Position numbers and translations under genes: made by a program
Part shown: piece after piece, positions 53,448 to 62,513 of the stretch
Numbering within the stretch: position 1 is the first letter of the stretch
Layout: each line of letters begins with the position of its first letter
Source: UBA7657 sp049652985
GTDB taxonomy: Bacteria; Pseudomonadota; Alphaproteobacteria; Micavibrionales; Micavibrionaceae
Length of the DNA stretch: 64,000 nucleotides
Direction: 5' to 3'
Assembly (NCBI GenBank): GCA_049652985.1
Contig: JBASFK010000004.1
Span: 1-64,000, forward strand
Notes under the pieces: model-generated
Seen by the model: the letters and a program-made list of their open reading frames with translations, nothing else
Databases searched by the model: none
What the model was told of the DNA's origin: nothing

Positions 53448-53966
53448 TTAACGGATCGATTTCCATTCCTGCATGTTCAGGGCGCCATCGTCGTTCGTGT
53501 CATAAACGCGGAAGCGCGCACCCGTATATTCCGCCTCGTCGATCTGGGAATCATGGTCGGCATCCCAGGTGTCGTAAAGGTTGGTCGTGGTCACGACAGT
53601 GCCGAATTCGTCAGCATCGAGTTTTCCGTCATGGTCCTTGTCCCAGTAAGTATAGGTTTTATAATCGCTGTAGCCCGGCGGGTACCATAAAGTGGTATTG
53701 GCATTCCACTCGTTGTCCTCAACGAAACCATCGCCGTCCAGGTCCCAGCTGTTATAAACAAAGCGCGGAAATTCCTGGGAATCCAGTATGCCGTTATTGT
53801 TGGCGTCGGTGTCGTTGTAGTAATAGCGCGTTGTCGTGGTCGTCGTGCCGCCATGACTGTCCATGCTGACTTCCTTCGTCACCACGGTTTCGTTTTCGGC
53901 AAAGGCCGGAAACGCTGTCATCAGCGCCAGCGCGCCTGTTATCATCATATAAAATCGGGTATTCAT
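53448..53966 (-). CDS. Secreted EF-hand protein
   Basis: About 172 residues from the ATG at 53966 (GAGG 10 nt upstream). Signal peptide ending AFA, then EF-hand-like loops DANNNGILDSQE, DLDGDGFVEDNE, DKDHDGKLDADE, DADHDSQIDEAE and DTNDDGALNMQE: five loops, most complete. Calcium binding in the periplasm or outside is likely. It differs from the island's four-loop protein at 1179. Confidence 0.8.
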   Translation of the reverse strand: MNTRFYMMITGALALMTAFPAFAENETVVTKEVSMDSHGGTTTTTTRYYYNDTDANNNGILDSQEFPRFVYNSWDLDGDGFVEDNEWNANTTLWYPPGYSDYKTYTYWDKDHDGKLDADEFGTVVTTTNLYDTWDADHDSQIDEAEYTGARFRVYDTNDDGALNMQEWKSIR

Positions 53967-54132
53967 GTTTTTGATCCTCACAAATTAATTGTTTTCCGGC
54001 TTCCCAACGAATGGCGGGGTAAAAAGTTTCATCCCCCCTGGAACCGCGAAAATAATGCGAAAATATGAAACTTTTTGCGTCTCGGGCCGTTCGAGTCCAC
54101 GACCCTTAAACCACACCGGAAAGGATTCGATT

Positions 54133-54417
54133 ATGGACAACGATTATAAAAAGCAGATAGAGCGTGAAAATCACCGGGAAGCCCGCCGCCGCATGGGGGC
54201 CGGTGACTGGTCGCTGATTCTGGGTGCGGCCGTGCTGGTCGCAGCCGTACTGGGCTATATCTATTACTCGGACGAAGCAGGCATTGACCCGGCAACGCGG
54301 GTCGAGCCCGCCGCCGGTATCTCGTCGCAGCCTTATAACGCGACTGACACGGAAATACCTGATCGCACAGGCGCTACAGACGAAACACCGCCTGCGGATG
54401 ATCGCCCGCTTCCTTAA
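54133..54417 (+). CDS. Small membrane protein
   Basis: 94 residues from the ATG at 54133 with AAGGA 9 nt upstream. A charged N-terminus (about 1-26), one transmembrane helix (about 28-47, SLILGAAVLVAAVLGYIYY) and a Pro/Thr-rich outer tail. No family recognised. Confidence 0.55.
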   Translation: MDNDYKKQIERENHREARRRMGAGDWSLILGAAVLVAAVLGYIYYSDEAGIDPATRVEPAAGISSQPYNATDTEIPDRTGATDETPPADDRPLP

Positions 54418-54583
54418 GCCCTATACACCCTCCGGGCCGTATTTCAGCCTTCTGGCCTGAAATCGCGGTCTTGGGGGTAATTTTACGCAATATCTTTTTT
54501 CAGCGCCCCGGCGCACGTACAATATCCCTCAGCTTCACTGCGGGATCTTCCGGTCCCGCCCTTAGTTATGGGGGATTATTCTT

Positions 54584-55168
54584 ATGAAAAAATACGTTGC
54601 AGAAATTACCGGTACTTTCATTCTTACGTTAGCCGTCATCCTTTCGCTCAATGGCCTTTTCCCTGTGCCTACGCCCGTCATTGCGGGCCTGGCGCTCGGC
54701 TTCGGCGTCTATACGCTGGGCGGCGTTTCCGGCGCGCACTTCAACCCGGCCATCACGCTGGGCGTCCTCTCGATCGGGAAAATCTCGACCACGGACGCCA
54801 TGCTGTATATTTGTTCGCAGTTGATCGGTGCGGCGGGCGCGGCTGAACTTGCCCGCCGGGTCATCATCGAAAGACAGGAACTTATCATCACCGAGAGTAA
54901 TCTCGTCATGCTCGCCGAAATGCTCGGCGCGATGATTTTCTCGGTCGGAGTCGCGGCAGCTGTCTACAACAGGGTAACGCAGGGCGCATCCGGCATCGTG
55001 GTCGGCGGCGCATTGCTGCTCGGCATTTCCGTAGCGGCGGTCGCTTCGAACGGCGTGCTGAACCCGGCTGTTGCGCTTGGCATCGGCTCGTTCTCGTTCA
55101 GCTATCTGTTCGGGCCCATCGTCGGCGCAGTGCTCGGCATGCTGTTCTACAAGAACCTGACCCAGTAA
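54584..55168 (+). CDS. Aquaporin-like channel, short form
   Basis: 194 residues, shorter than AqpZ (about 230). Both half-helix motifs are present: NPA in HFNPAIT (near 57) and NPA in LNPAVA (near 162). The residue after the second NPA is Val, while nearly all water and glycerol channels have Arg (NPAR), so the aromatic/Arg filter is altered. Six hydrophobic segments fit, with a short third loop. Water or small solute conduction is likely; selectivity may be unusual. A strong terminator follows at 55186. Confidence 0.8.
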   Translation: MKKYVAEITGTFILTLAVILSLNGLFPVPTPVIAGLALGFGVYTLGGVSGAHFNPAITLGVLSIGKISTTDAMLYICSQLIGAAGAAELARRVIIERQELIITESNLVMLAEMLGAMIFSVGVAAAVYNRVTQGASGIVVGGALLLGISVAAVASNGVLNPAVALGIGSFSFSYLFGPIVGAVLGMLFYKNLTQ

Positions 55169-55185
55169 TTTTCTCTCAAACGAAA

Positions 55186-55218
55186 AACGCCGCCGTGGCA
55201 ATCATGGCGGCGTTTTTT
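55186..55218 (+). terminator. Intrinsic terminator after the aquaporin gene
   Basis: AAACGCCGCC and GGCGGCGTTT arms around about 10 nt, followed by a T-run on the plus strand. Confidence 0.9.
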
Positions 55219-55256
55219 CATGCGCGAAAGCAGGGGCGATTTCAAGAGACAGGTAA

Positions 55257-55344
55257 TGGCGGAGAGGACAGGATTCGAACCTGCGAGACGTTGCCGCCAA
55301 CACGCTTTCCAGGCGTGCGCCTTAAACCACTCGGCCACCTCTCC
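55257..55344 (-). tRNA. tRNA-Ser (anticodon GGA)
   Basis: 88 nt with encoded CCA. Acceptor GGAGAGG/CCTCTCC, anticodon loop CTGGAAA gives GGA (reads UCC/UCU), a long variable arm typical of tRNA-Ser, and T loop TTCGAAT. Confidence 0.94.
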
Positions 55345-55399
55345 ATAAATGGTGTGCGGGGTGTTTTTTATAGGCTTTCCGGCTTTTCCGCAAGCATCC

Positions 55400-56098
55400 T
55401 TAAATGCTGGGCGCAGCCACATTCATTTTGTCTATATAGGCTTTATAACAGCTGGCGGCGGTGGAAGGCCCAAGAAGCTCATTCAGTCTCTTGAGAACCG
55501 CCGTGCCGGTATGGGTCAGATTATCTCCATAATCTGTTGGCTTAGTGCAGGTTTCTATCATCCCCAGCCTTATCAGGTATGCCATTTCCCCTTGCTGTGC
55601 GGGTGGGGGAAAGATTTCGTCCCATGGATGAAATTTGTATAGCCCGTCTTCCGTCGGCTCGCCGCCCAAGAGCGCAAGAAAAAGTAAATCTTGAAAATGC
55701 AGCCGGAGATCTTTTTCCGTGTCTGTGTCCAGGTACTCCATGATGAAAAAATCGACATCACCCTCTAGCATTTCCCTGGCGTCAGGATACGGAGAGTGTT
55801 CATACAAATAAAACTTCAAATGACGCAGATTTCTTTGTTCCGATTCTATAAAACGCAAAATGTTTTCATTGTCCTGCTGCAGAGCCCCGGGTGTTTTTTC
55901 AGGATCTGATTTTTGCAAAGAATCATTGTTGCTTTTCATTATGTCCATGAAGTGACGCTTCAGCTTTTCATCGACGTCACGCCAGTCGCTCAGCGCCCAG
56001 GAAAGCCGTAAGGAATCGAATATAAGCGCCCTGCCTTGGCGCGCGCACCATATGTGAAGACGGGAATTGGGATCGCGATAATTAAACTCAGTCGTCAT
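55400..56098 (-). CDS. Hypothetical protein, paralogue A of a tandem pair
   Basis: 232 residues. The C-terminal 150 residues align with the next gene: NENILRFIESE, LRHLKFYLY, DVDFFIMEYL, LGGEPTEDGLYKF, NLTHTGTAVL, LLGPSTAA. No known domain. No signal peptide. The gene is 30 bp downstream of its paralogue. The N-termini are unrelated, so only the C-terminal domain was duplicated or retained. Confidence 0.6.
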   Translation of the reverse strand: MTTEFNYRDPNSRLHIWCARQGRALIFDSLRLSWALSDWRDVDEKLKRHFMDIMKSNNDSLQKSDPEKTPGALQQDNENILRFIESEQRNLRHLKFYLYEHSPYPDAREMLEGDVDFFIMEYLDTDTEKDLRLHFQDLLFLALLGGEPTEDGLYKFHPWDEIFPPPAQQGEMAYLIRLGMIETCTKPTDYGDNLTHTGTAVLKRLNELLGPSTAASCYKAYIDKMNVAAPSI

Positions 56099-56128
56099 AA
56101 ATGTTTCCGTTTTTTCACAAGATGCCTG

Positions 56129-56935
56129 CTAAAAGTCGTGCGTAAGCTCATCCTGCGAATGCCCGCTGTAAGGAAAACGGCGTGCGACGGCAGAAGGCCC
56201 CAAAAACCTGTCCATCATCTTGAGAACGGCCAATCCGGCATGGGTCAGGTTATTGTCATCCGTTTCATACGTACAGGCCTTTATCATCCCCCGGTCCTGC
56301 AGGAATATCATTTCCTTTTGCAGCACGATACGGGGAGGATGTTCGCCCGTCTCGACATTGAACCTGTACAGCCCGTCTTCCATCGGCTCGCCGCCGAAAC
56401 GTGAAAGATGCAGGATATCCTGATAGTGCCGCACTATACTCTGGCCCGTTACCGTCTCTTCCAAACCGCCACCTAAATATTCCAGGATAAAGAAATCGAT
56501 ATCCGGTTCTATGATTCTTTCGACTTCGGGATATTCAGTTTGTCCGTATAAACGGAATTTCAGATTGCGCAGCTCTCTTGCTTCCGATTGGATGAAACGG
56601 GAAATATTTTCATTCTCCCGGTGAAGAGTTTCAGGTGATTTTTGAAAGTATTTGCTGGCATCACCGGCGGCGAAAGCCATCAACTTGTTAAACAGCGACC
56701 GCAAAACCGGCTGTTTTTCCTCACCTTCCAGATATTGAATAACGTCATTATTGTATTGTATTAAAAATTTGGAAGTGCTTCTGAAATTTTGATGCTCAAG
56801 CTCGCAGCCTTGCACCGCACTCAATTGTTCTTTGGCGTCCCGCCCCGGCATATCGTCACCAAGCATTTTCCAGACACGCGGTCGCGCAGCGGGGTTAACT
56901 CCAAATATGTCCAGACCGTCAAATTGCGATTCCAT
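56129..56935 (-). CDS. Hypothetical protein, paralogue B of a tandem pair
   Basis: 268 residues from the ATG at 56935 (GAGGG 8 nt upstream). The shared C-terminal domain (about 125-265) reads ENISRFIQSE, LRNLKFRLY, DIDFFILEYL, FGGEPMEDGLYRF, NLTHAGLAVL, FLGPSAVA. The longer N-terminus has no known domain. Function unknown; the conserved DGLY and LTHxG blocks are candidates for a binding site. Confidence 0.6.
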   Translation of the reverse strand: MESQFDGLDIFGVNPAARPRVWKMLGDDMPGRDAKEQLSAVQGCELEHQNFRSTSKFLIQYNNDVIQYLEGEEKQPVLRSLFNKLMAFAAGDASKYFQKSPETLHRENENISRFIQSEARELRNLKFRLYGQTEYPEVERIIEPDIDFFILEYLGGGLEETVTGQSIVRHYQDILHLSRFGGEPMEDGLYRFNVETGEHPPRIVLQKEMIFLQDRGMIKACTYETDDNNLTHAGLAVLKMMDRFLGPSAVARRFPYSGHSQDELTHDF

Positions 56936-57094
56936 GATTTTTTCCCTCAGGCAGCGCTCCCTGTGCATGCCGGATAAAAAGTAGATTCCATAAATATTAT
57001 AGCCTCGTCAATATATTTTATGAAAATAAACCCCTATTGTCCCCGTGCCATTACTCGGTTACTCTGGAAATCGTTGAAATTAACGGGAGTTTCC

Positions 57095-57490
57095 ATGAAC
57101 GGCGTGCATTTATTCATGTTTGTCCTGGCCCTGCCAGCGCTGGCGGCGCTCGGGCATGATGCCTACCTCTATTATCTGGATCAGGGCATGGGCTTCCAGT
57201 TCGCAGCGCTGGGCTTCATCTGGACGAAATACCACCCCGAAAGCTACCGCTGGACGGTCGAAGCCACCTCTCCTGACTACTGGCCCTATATCAACGAAAT
57301 CCTCGCCCAGAAGGCCGTGGCTGTCGGCGCTGTGTTCGCGGGCTTCTTCTACGTCATTCTCGGGATGCTGAAAATTCTCGGCGTATGGCCATTCAACGAT
57401 GGTAAAGTCGCGACCTTCTCCGGCAATCGCCGTACGGATGAAATCCTGAGTAATAAAAAAAGCGGCCGCTTCAAATATAAGAGAAAATAA
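57095..57490 (+). CDS. Membrane protein, unknown
   Basis: 131 residues from the ATG at 57095 with GGGAG 7 nt upstream. Two hydrophobic helices: 4-24 (VHLFMFVLALPALAALG) and about 75-97 (VAVGAVFAGFFYVILGML). Between them a polar loop rich in Tyr and Trp. It ends with a basic tail. No family recognised. Convergent with the hydrolase gene, directly abutting. Confidence 0.6.
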   Translation: MNGVHLFMFVLALPALAALGHDAYLYYLDQGMGFQFAALGFIWTKYHPESYRWTVEATSPDYWPYINEILAQKAVAVGAVFAGFFYVILGMLKILGVWPFNDGKVATFSGNRRTDEILSNKKSGRFKYKRK

Positions 57491-58276
57491 TTATACGCGG
57501 CACAGGGAGCGTATCTCGCGGTCGATGATCTCGAGATCCTCGGGCCGTGACAGCCTGTGTCCGCCATCCTCGATAAACACCACATCGACATCGCCGCCGG
57601 AGAATGTTTTCTGGATCTTCACGGCCGTCTCCCACGGAACATCCTTGTCCTTCATGCCCTGTATCAGGATCATGCGGCAATCGAGGCGCCGCGACCGGTC
57701 CAGCACCAGGTGCTCTTTCGCTTCGTCATACAAGGCAAGTGTGAATTCATACGGCCCGTCGCTGTAATCGTTTTCCGCGCGTACATGCCCCTTTTCATGG
57801 AATTCCTTTTTCTGCGTAAACGTCAGGCGATTATAGACGCTCTCGGTGAAATCCGGGGCCGCCGCGATACCAACCAGCCCGCTCAAAGTGCCTTTCCAGC
57901 TCAAAGCGAGCAACAGCGCGACCCAGCCGCCCATCGACGATCCTGCGATAATCACCGGTCCCGACGGCGCAATATGATTGAGAATATCAGCCGCGTCCTG
58001 CGCCCAGCTGCCCATGGTGCCCTCGGAAAAAAGCCCCTCCGACTGGCCGTGACCCGAATAATCGAAACGCACGAACCCTTGTCCCCTGTTCCGGCAGTGC
58101 TCCTCCAGGTACAGGGCCTTGGTCCCGTTCATATCGGACCGGTAACCACCGCAAAACATCAGCAGCGGGAGCTTCTTGCCCTCCCCGGCGCTTTCCGTGT
58201 AAACATAAGCTAGGCTGGGCCGTCCCGGCCGGGACAGTTTCTGGACGCGTTCTTCAACGGAAATCTGGGCCTTCAT
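57491..58276 (-). CDS. Alpha/beta hydrolase
   Basis: 261 residues. Nucleophile elbow GSSMGGW (Ser near 117), acid Asp in GMKDKDVP (near 210) and His in GGHRLSRPED (near 238). DYSGHGQSEG near 75 is the oxyanion-loop region. Likely an esterase or lipase-like serine hydrolase; substrate unknown. Confidence 0.85.
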   Translation of the reverse strand: MKAQISVEERVQKLSRPGRPSLAYVYTESAGEGKKLPLLMFCGGYRSDMNGTKALYLEEHCRNRGQGFVRFDYSGHGQSEGLFSEGTMGSWAQDAADILNHIAPSGPVIIAGSSMGGWVALLLALSWKGTLSGLVGIAAAPDFTESVYNRLTFTQKKEFHEKGHVRAENDYSDGPYEFTLALYDEAKEHLVLDRSRRLDCRMILIQGMKDKDVPWETAVKIQKTFSGGDVDVVFIEDGGHRLSRPEDLEIIDREIRSLCRV

Positions 58277-58334
58277 AGCGTCTTATTATAATTTAATGCA
58301 TCGGCCCTGTTAAGACATTACATGTAAGGGATAC

Positions 58335-59558
58335 ATGAACGATTTAAGCGCCCAGCCTGTAATAATGCAGATTATCCCCGAACTGGGCCCCGGCGGGGCC
58401 GAGCAGGGCTGCATCGACATCGCCGCCGAACTGGTCGCCAGCGGCGCGCAGGCGATTGTTGTGTCCCATGGCGGCGCGCGCGTGCATGAGCTTTCCCGCT
58501 TCGGCGCGGTTCATATCAACCTTCCCGTTCACAGCAAAAATCCCGTCATCATGTGGCAAAATGCCGCGCGCCTGCGCCAGATCATCCGCCGCTATAACGT
58601 CAACATCGTCCATGCCCGCAGCCGTGCCCCCGCCTGGAGCGCCATGCAAGCCTGCCGCAAGACGAACGCGCATTTCATGACGACCTGCCACGCGCCGTAC
58701 AACATCGCTGGCGAAAGCAAACGGTTTTACAACAGCTCCATCGCCCGCGGTGAACGCGTCATCGCCATATCCGAAACCGTTGCACAATATCTGCGTGATA
58801 ATTACCGGCTCGACAATTCAAAAATCCGCGTCATCCCGCGCGGCATCGCGCTGGAAAAATTCCATCCCACAGCGGTGACGCCCGAGCGCCTCATCACTCT
58901 TTCAAGGCAATGGCGTGTGCCCGATGGCGCGAACATCATCATGATGCCCGGGCGCATCACGCGCTGGAAAGGTCACGGTGTTTTAATCGAGGCCATCGCG
59001 CGACTTGGCCGCCGCGATATTTTCTGCGTCATGATCGGCTCCGACCAGGGTCGCTCCGAATACCGCAAGGAACTGGAAGACACGATCCAGAACAAGGGCC
59101 TGAGCGGCCGCGTACGCATCGTCGATCACTGCAACGACATGCCCGCAGCTTACATGCTGGCCACCGTCGTCATCTCCGCCTCCACCGACCCGGAAGGCTT
59201 CGGCCGCGTGCCGGTCGAAGCGCAGGCCATGGGCCGTCCTATTATTGCGTCTGATCACGGCGGCGCGCAGGAAACCATTTTGCGCAACGAAACCGGCTGG
59301 CTGGTGACGCCCGGCGACCCGGCAGCGCTCGAGACTGCAATCCACGAGGCCCTCGCTCTCAGCCCGACCCAGCGCGCCATTCTCGCCACCCGCGCCATGG
59401 CGCACATCGCCGCCAATTTCACGCGCGAACAGATGGCCGACCGCACGCTGAATGTTTATGCCGAATTGCTTCAGGGAAAATTGCTGGCAAACCCCGCGCC
59501 GCAGCCTTTTCATACCCCGAATGCGCGCGGCTCCGTTTTCCGCACGGCGGCCGAATAG
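58335..59558 (+). CDS. Glycosyltransferase family 4
   Basis: 407 residues, GT-B fold. N-terminal domain starts IIPELGPGGAEQG; the nucleotide-sugar site has MPGRITRWKGHGVLIEA (near 200) and the EX7E-like region PEGFGRVPVEAQAMGRPI (near 295). Probably adds a sugar to LPS or capsule. It is 2 bp before the GT9 gene. Confidence 0.9.
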   Translation: MNDLSAQPVIMQIIPELGPGGAEQGCIDIAAELVASGAQAIVVSHGGARVHELSRFGAVHINLPVHSKNPVIMWQNAARLRQIIRRYNVNIVHARSRAPAWSAMQACRKTNAHFMTTCHAPYNIAGESKRFYNSSIARGERVIAISETVAQYLRDNYRLDNSKIRVIPRGIALEKFHPTAVTPERLITLSRQWRVPDGANIIMMPGRITRWKGHGVLIEAIARLGRRDIFCVMIGSDQGRSEYRKELEDTIQNKGLSGRVRIVDHCNDMPAAYMLATVVISASTDPEGFGRVPVEAQAMGRPIIASDHGGAQETILRNETGWLVTPGDPAALETAIHEALALSPTQRAILATRAMAHIAANFTREQMADRTLNVYAELLQGKLLANPAPQPFHTPNARGSVFRTAAE

Positions 59559-59560
59559 GA

Positions 59561-60526
59561 ATGCCCCAGGAAACTAAAGAAACAAAAATTCTGGTCATCA
59601 AGCTCGGCGCGCTTGGCGATTTCATCCAGGCGCTCGGCCCCATGGCCGCGATCCGCAGGCATCATCCACAGGACAAAATCGTCCTGCTCACCACGAAACC
59701 TTTCGAATCCTTTGCTGAAAGCTGCGGCTATTTCGATGGTGTGATTATCGACGAACGTCCCGGCGTTCTTAATCTCCCTGCCTGGAGACGCCTGAAAAAA
59801 ACCCTGAACGTCGAAAATTTCAGCCGCGTCTACGATCTTCAGAACAACGACCGCACCGGGTTCTATTTCAAGCTCTTCGCCAAAAAACCGGAATGGGTCG
59901 GCATCGCGCCCGGCGCCTCACACCGCAACGATGATCCCGATCGCTCCAGGGGCCGCGCCTTCGACGGGCATGTGCAGACGCTGCGCCTCGCAGGCATCAA
60001 CGACGTCCGCATCGACACGCTCGAATGGATGCAGGAAAATGTCAGCTCCTTCGCCCTGCGCAAACCTTACGTCCTTCTCGTTCCCGGCTCCGCGCCCGCG
60101 CGCCCGGAAAAACGCTGGCCCGCAGAAAGCTACGCCCGCCTCGCGCAGGTTCTCGTGCAGCTCGGCTTCCAGCCCGTGCTGATCGGCGGGCCGGCCGATA
60201 TTGATCCTATCGAAACAATTATGCGCACTTGTCCCGAGGCGCTGAATCTAGCCGGGCAGACATCATTGCAACAGATCGCCGCCATCGCGCGCGGCGCGGC
60301 CACCGCCATCGGCAATGACACCGGCCCGATGCATCTCATCGCCGCGGCCGGCTGCCCCTGCCTCGCTTTGTTCTCGAAAGCCAGCAACCCGGTCAAGCAC
60401 GCGCCCATGGGCGCAAACGTCACCGTCATTTTTGAATCTGATTTGAAAAATCTGACGCCGGAAAAAATCCTGGAATCCTTCCGGTCGCGCCACGAACCGG
60501 CGAAACACTCACCCTTGCTACATTAA
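59561..60526 (+). CDS. Glycosyltransferase family 9 (heptosyltransferase-like)
   Basis: 321 residues with the GT9 pattern: KLGALGDFIQALGPM at the start, PGSAPARPEKRWP (near 175) and NDTGPMHLIAAAGCP (near 250). Heptose transfer to LPS inner core is typical of the family. It starts 2 bp after the GT4 gene, so the two act in one surface-glycan pathway. Confidence 0.9.
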   Translation: MPQETKETKILVIKLGALGDFIQALGPMAAIRRHHPQDKIVLLTTKPFESFAESCGYFDGVIIDERPGVLNLPAWRRLKKTLNVENFSRVYDLQNNDRTGFYFKLFAKKPEWVGIAPGASHRNDDPDRSRGRAFDGHVQTLRLAGINDVRIDTLEWMQENVSSFALRKPYVLLVPGSAPARPEKRWPAESYARLAQVLVQLGFQPVLIGGPADIDPIETIMRTCPEALNLAGQTSLQQIAAIARGAATAIGNDTGPMHLIAAAGCPCLALFSKASNPVKHAPMGANVTVIFESDLKNLTPEKILESFRSRHEPAKHSPLLH

Positions 60527-60530
60527 AATT

Positions 60531-60851
60531 TTATAACGAGGATTTCCGCCCGGCTTCATCGGGGCTGTAAATGTCGTACAGGCATTTGAGGACATGCTCG
60601 ATCGCCTTGTCGCTCAGCGAATAATAGATCGTCTGGGCGTCGCGGCGGTTATTCACGAGGCCGTCACGGCGGAGGCGCGCAAGATGCTGCGAAAGCGCCG
60701 ACTGGCTAAGCCCCACGATTTTCTCCAGCTCGCCGACATTTTTTTCGCCTTTATACAGTGCGCAGACCACCATCAACCTCTTCTCGTTGGACAGCGCCTT
60801 GAGAAGATTGACTGCGACTTCTACGTTCCGTTCGACATCGGCGATGTCCAT
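60531..60851 (-). CDS. ArsR-type transcription regulator
   Basis: 106 residues from an ATG at 60851; the frame is open to 60950 but the extra part does not match the family. Winged helix: recognition helix LSQSALSQHLARLRRDGLV, wing RRDAQTIYYSL. The metal-binding CxC of classic ArsR/SmtB members is not obvious (one Cys in the third helix), so it may sense another signal. Confidence 0.85.
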   Translation of the reverse strand: MDIADVERNVEVAVNLLKALSNEKRLMVVCALYKGEKNVGELEKIVGLSQSALSQHLARLRRDGLVNNRRDAQTIYYSLSDKAIEHVLKCLYDIYSPDEAGRKSSL

Positions 60852-61038
60852 ATGCCCGACCCGTGCAAAATCCCCGGCTTGCCTAAGAAAACATCCTCCA
60901 GACCCGGGGCGAGCCTTGGAAAACATTACTACCCAGAATAGCAGCGCCATAAATTACGATAGGGAAGGTTTTATCAATACTAAGCCGGAAACGGGAATTT
61001 GGGCAATGAAATCCCGCTTACGGGGCTGGCCCCACAAC

Positions 61039-61830
61039 CTAGACGATTTCCTGCTTGGCCGGCAGTCTATGCTGCAGACGGCCCGCCAGCGAATCGGGCA
61101 GCGCGGACAATAGCCTGACCGCCAGGTAAACCGGCCACGGGAAGGCGATCCGTCCCCGCCCGCGCGCGATTCCATTTGCGATAATGCGTGCCGCCTTGTC
61201 GGCCTCCATGATGAACGGCATGGGAAAATCATTCACCGCCGTCATGCGTGATTTGACGAAGCCCGGGCATATGACATGAACTTTGACACCTGTGGATATC
61301 AGCGCGGCGCGCAGGGCTTCACCATAAAGCCGCACCGCGCCCTTGCTCGCCGAATAGGCGGGCGCGCCCGGCCAGCCGCGAAATCCCGCCAGCGAACTCA
61401 CCAGCGCGACGTGCCCGCGCCGGCGCCGGGTCATGCGCGGCAGGATCGGCTCTATCGTATTCAGCTTGCCCGTAAGATTGACGTCGAACAGCCGCCGCAC
61501 CTGGTCGGCCTTCTCGCCGGATTTGCTGTCGCCCATACCCGCCGATATCCCGGCATTGGCGATTAAAAGATCAATTGGCTGCGCGTCATCCGCTTTCTCC
61601 AGCCAGTTTTTCATGGCCGTACGGTCTGTGACACAAAGCACCGCCGCCTCCACTTCCGCGCCCTTCTCCCAGCAGGCCTTTGCAATATCCTCGAGCCTTT
61701 CCGCGTTCTGCCCGCTCAAGCCCAGCCGCACGCCCGGCGCGGCGTAATGCAGCGCCAGCGCCGCACCAATCCCGCTCGATGCGCCCGTGATGATGATATG
61801 TTTAAAATTGCTGTTTGAATTGCCCGGCAT
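61039..61830 (-). CDS. Short-chain dehydrogenase/reductase
   Basis: 263 residues. TGASSGIG (15-22), NAG (near 90), catalytic Ser near 145 and YSASK (near 160). NAD(P)-dependent Rossmann-fold enzyme. Substrate unknown. It is divergent from gmk, 41 bp apart. Confidence 0.9.
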   Translation of the reverse strand: MPGNSNSNFKHIIITGASSGIGAALALHYAAPGVRLGLSGQNAERLEDIAKACWEKGAEVEAAVLCVTDRTAMKNWLEKADDAQPIDLLIANAGISAGMGDSKSGEKADQVRRLFDVNLTGKLNTIEPILPRMTRRRRGHVALVSSLAGFRGWPGAPAYSASKGAVRLYGEALRAALISTGVKVHVICPGFVKSRMTAVNDFPMPFIMEADKAARIIANGIARGRGRIAFPWPVYLAVRLLSALPDSLAGRLQHRLPAKQEIV

Positions 61831-61871
61831 TTGTACTTTAATACACTTTAACGACTTGCTGAGGAAGCTGA

Positions 61872-62513
61872 ATGACCGAAATTAAACGCCGCGGCCTGAT
61901 GTACGTGATGTCCTCGCCTTCCGGCGCCGGCAAGACCACCATCACGCGCGCGCTCCTCAAAAACAACGAGGACGTGACAATTTCCGTCTCCTGCACCACG
62001 CGCCCGCGCCGCGCCGGTGAAGCGCACAAGCAGGATTATAATTTCGTTTCCGTCGATGAATTCCGCAACATGGTCGACAACCGCGAAATGCTCGAGCATG
62101 CGAAAGTCTTCGACAATTATTACGGCACGCCCAAAGCGCCTGTCGAAGCGGCGCTTGAAAACGGCAAGGATGTCCTGTTCGATATCGACTGGCAGGGCAC
62201 GCAGCAGCTTTGCGAATTCGCCCGCGAAGATGTCGTCAGCGTCTTCGTTCTGCCGCCATCGCGCAAAACCCTGGAAGACCGCCTGCGCGACCGCGCCAAG
62301 GATACGAAAGAAACCGAGGAACAAATCCAGCACCGCATGTCCAAGGCCGCCGATGAAATGTCGCATTATATGGAATACGACTACGTCATCATCAACAAGG
62401 ACATCAACAAGGCAATCGCCAAGGCGCAGCTCATCCTCGACGCCGAGCGCCTGAAGCGCACACGCGCAAAAGGTCTTTCCGGTTTTGTACGTGGATTAAT
62501 TAGCGGCCTTTAA
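61872..62513 (+). CDS. gmk: Guanylate kinase
   Basis: 213 residues. P-loop SSPSGAGKTT (14-23), GMP-binding SCTTRPRRAGE (near 37) and YYGTPKAPVEAAL. Phosphorylates GMP. Its end overlaps rsmA (convergent) by 18 bp. Confidence 0.95.
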   Translation: MTEIKRRGLMYVMSSPSGAGKTTITRALLKNNEDVTISVSCTTRPRRAGEAHKQDYNFVSVDEFRNMVDNREMLEHAKVFDNYYGTPKAPVEAALENGKDVLFDIDWQGTQQLCEFAREDVVSVFVLPPSRKTLEDRLRDRAKDTKETEEQIQHRMSKAADEMSHYMEYDYVIINKDINKAIAKAQLILDAERLKRTRAKGLSGFVRGLISGL

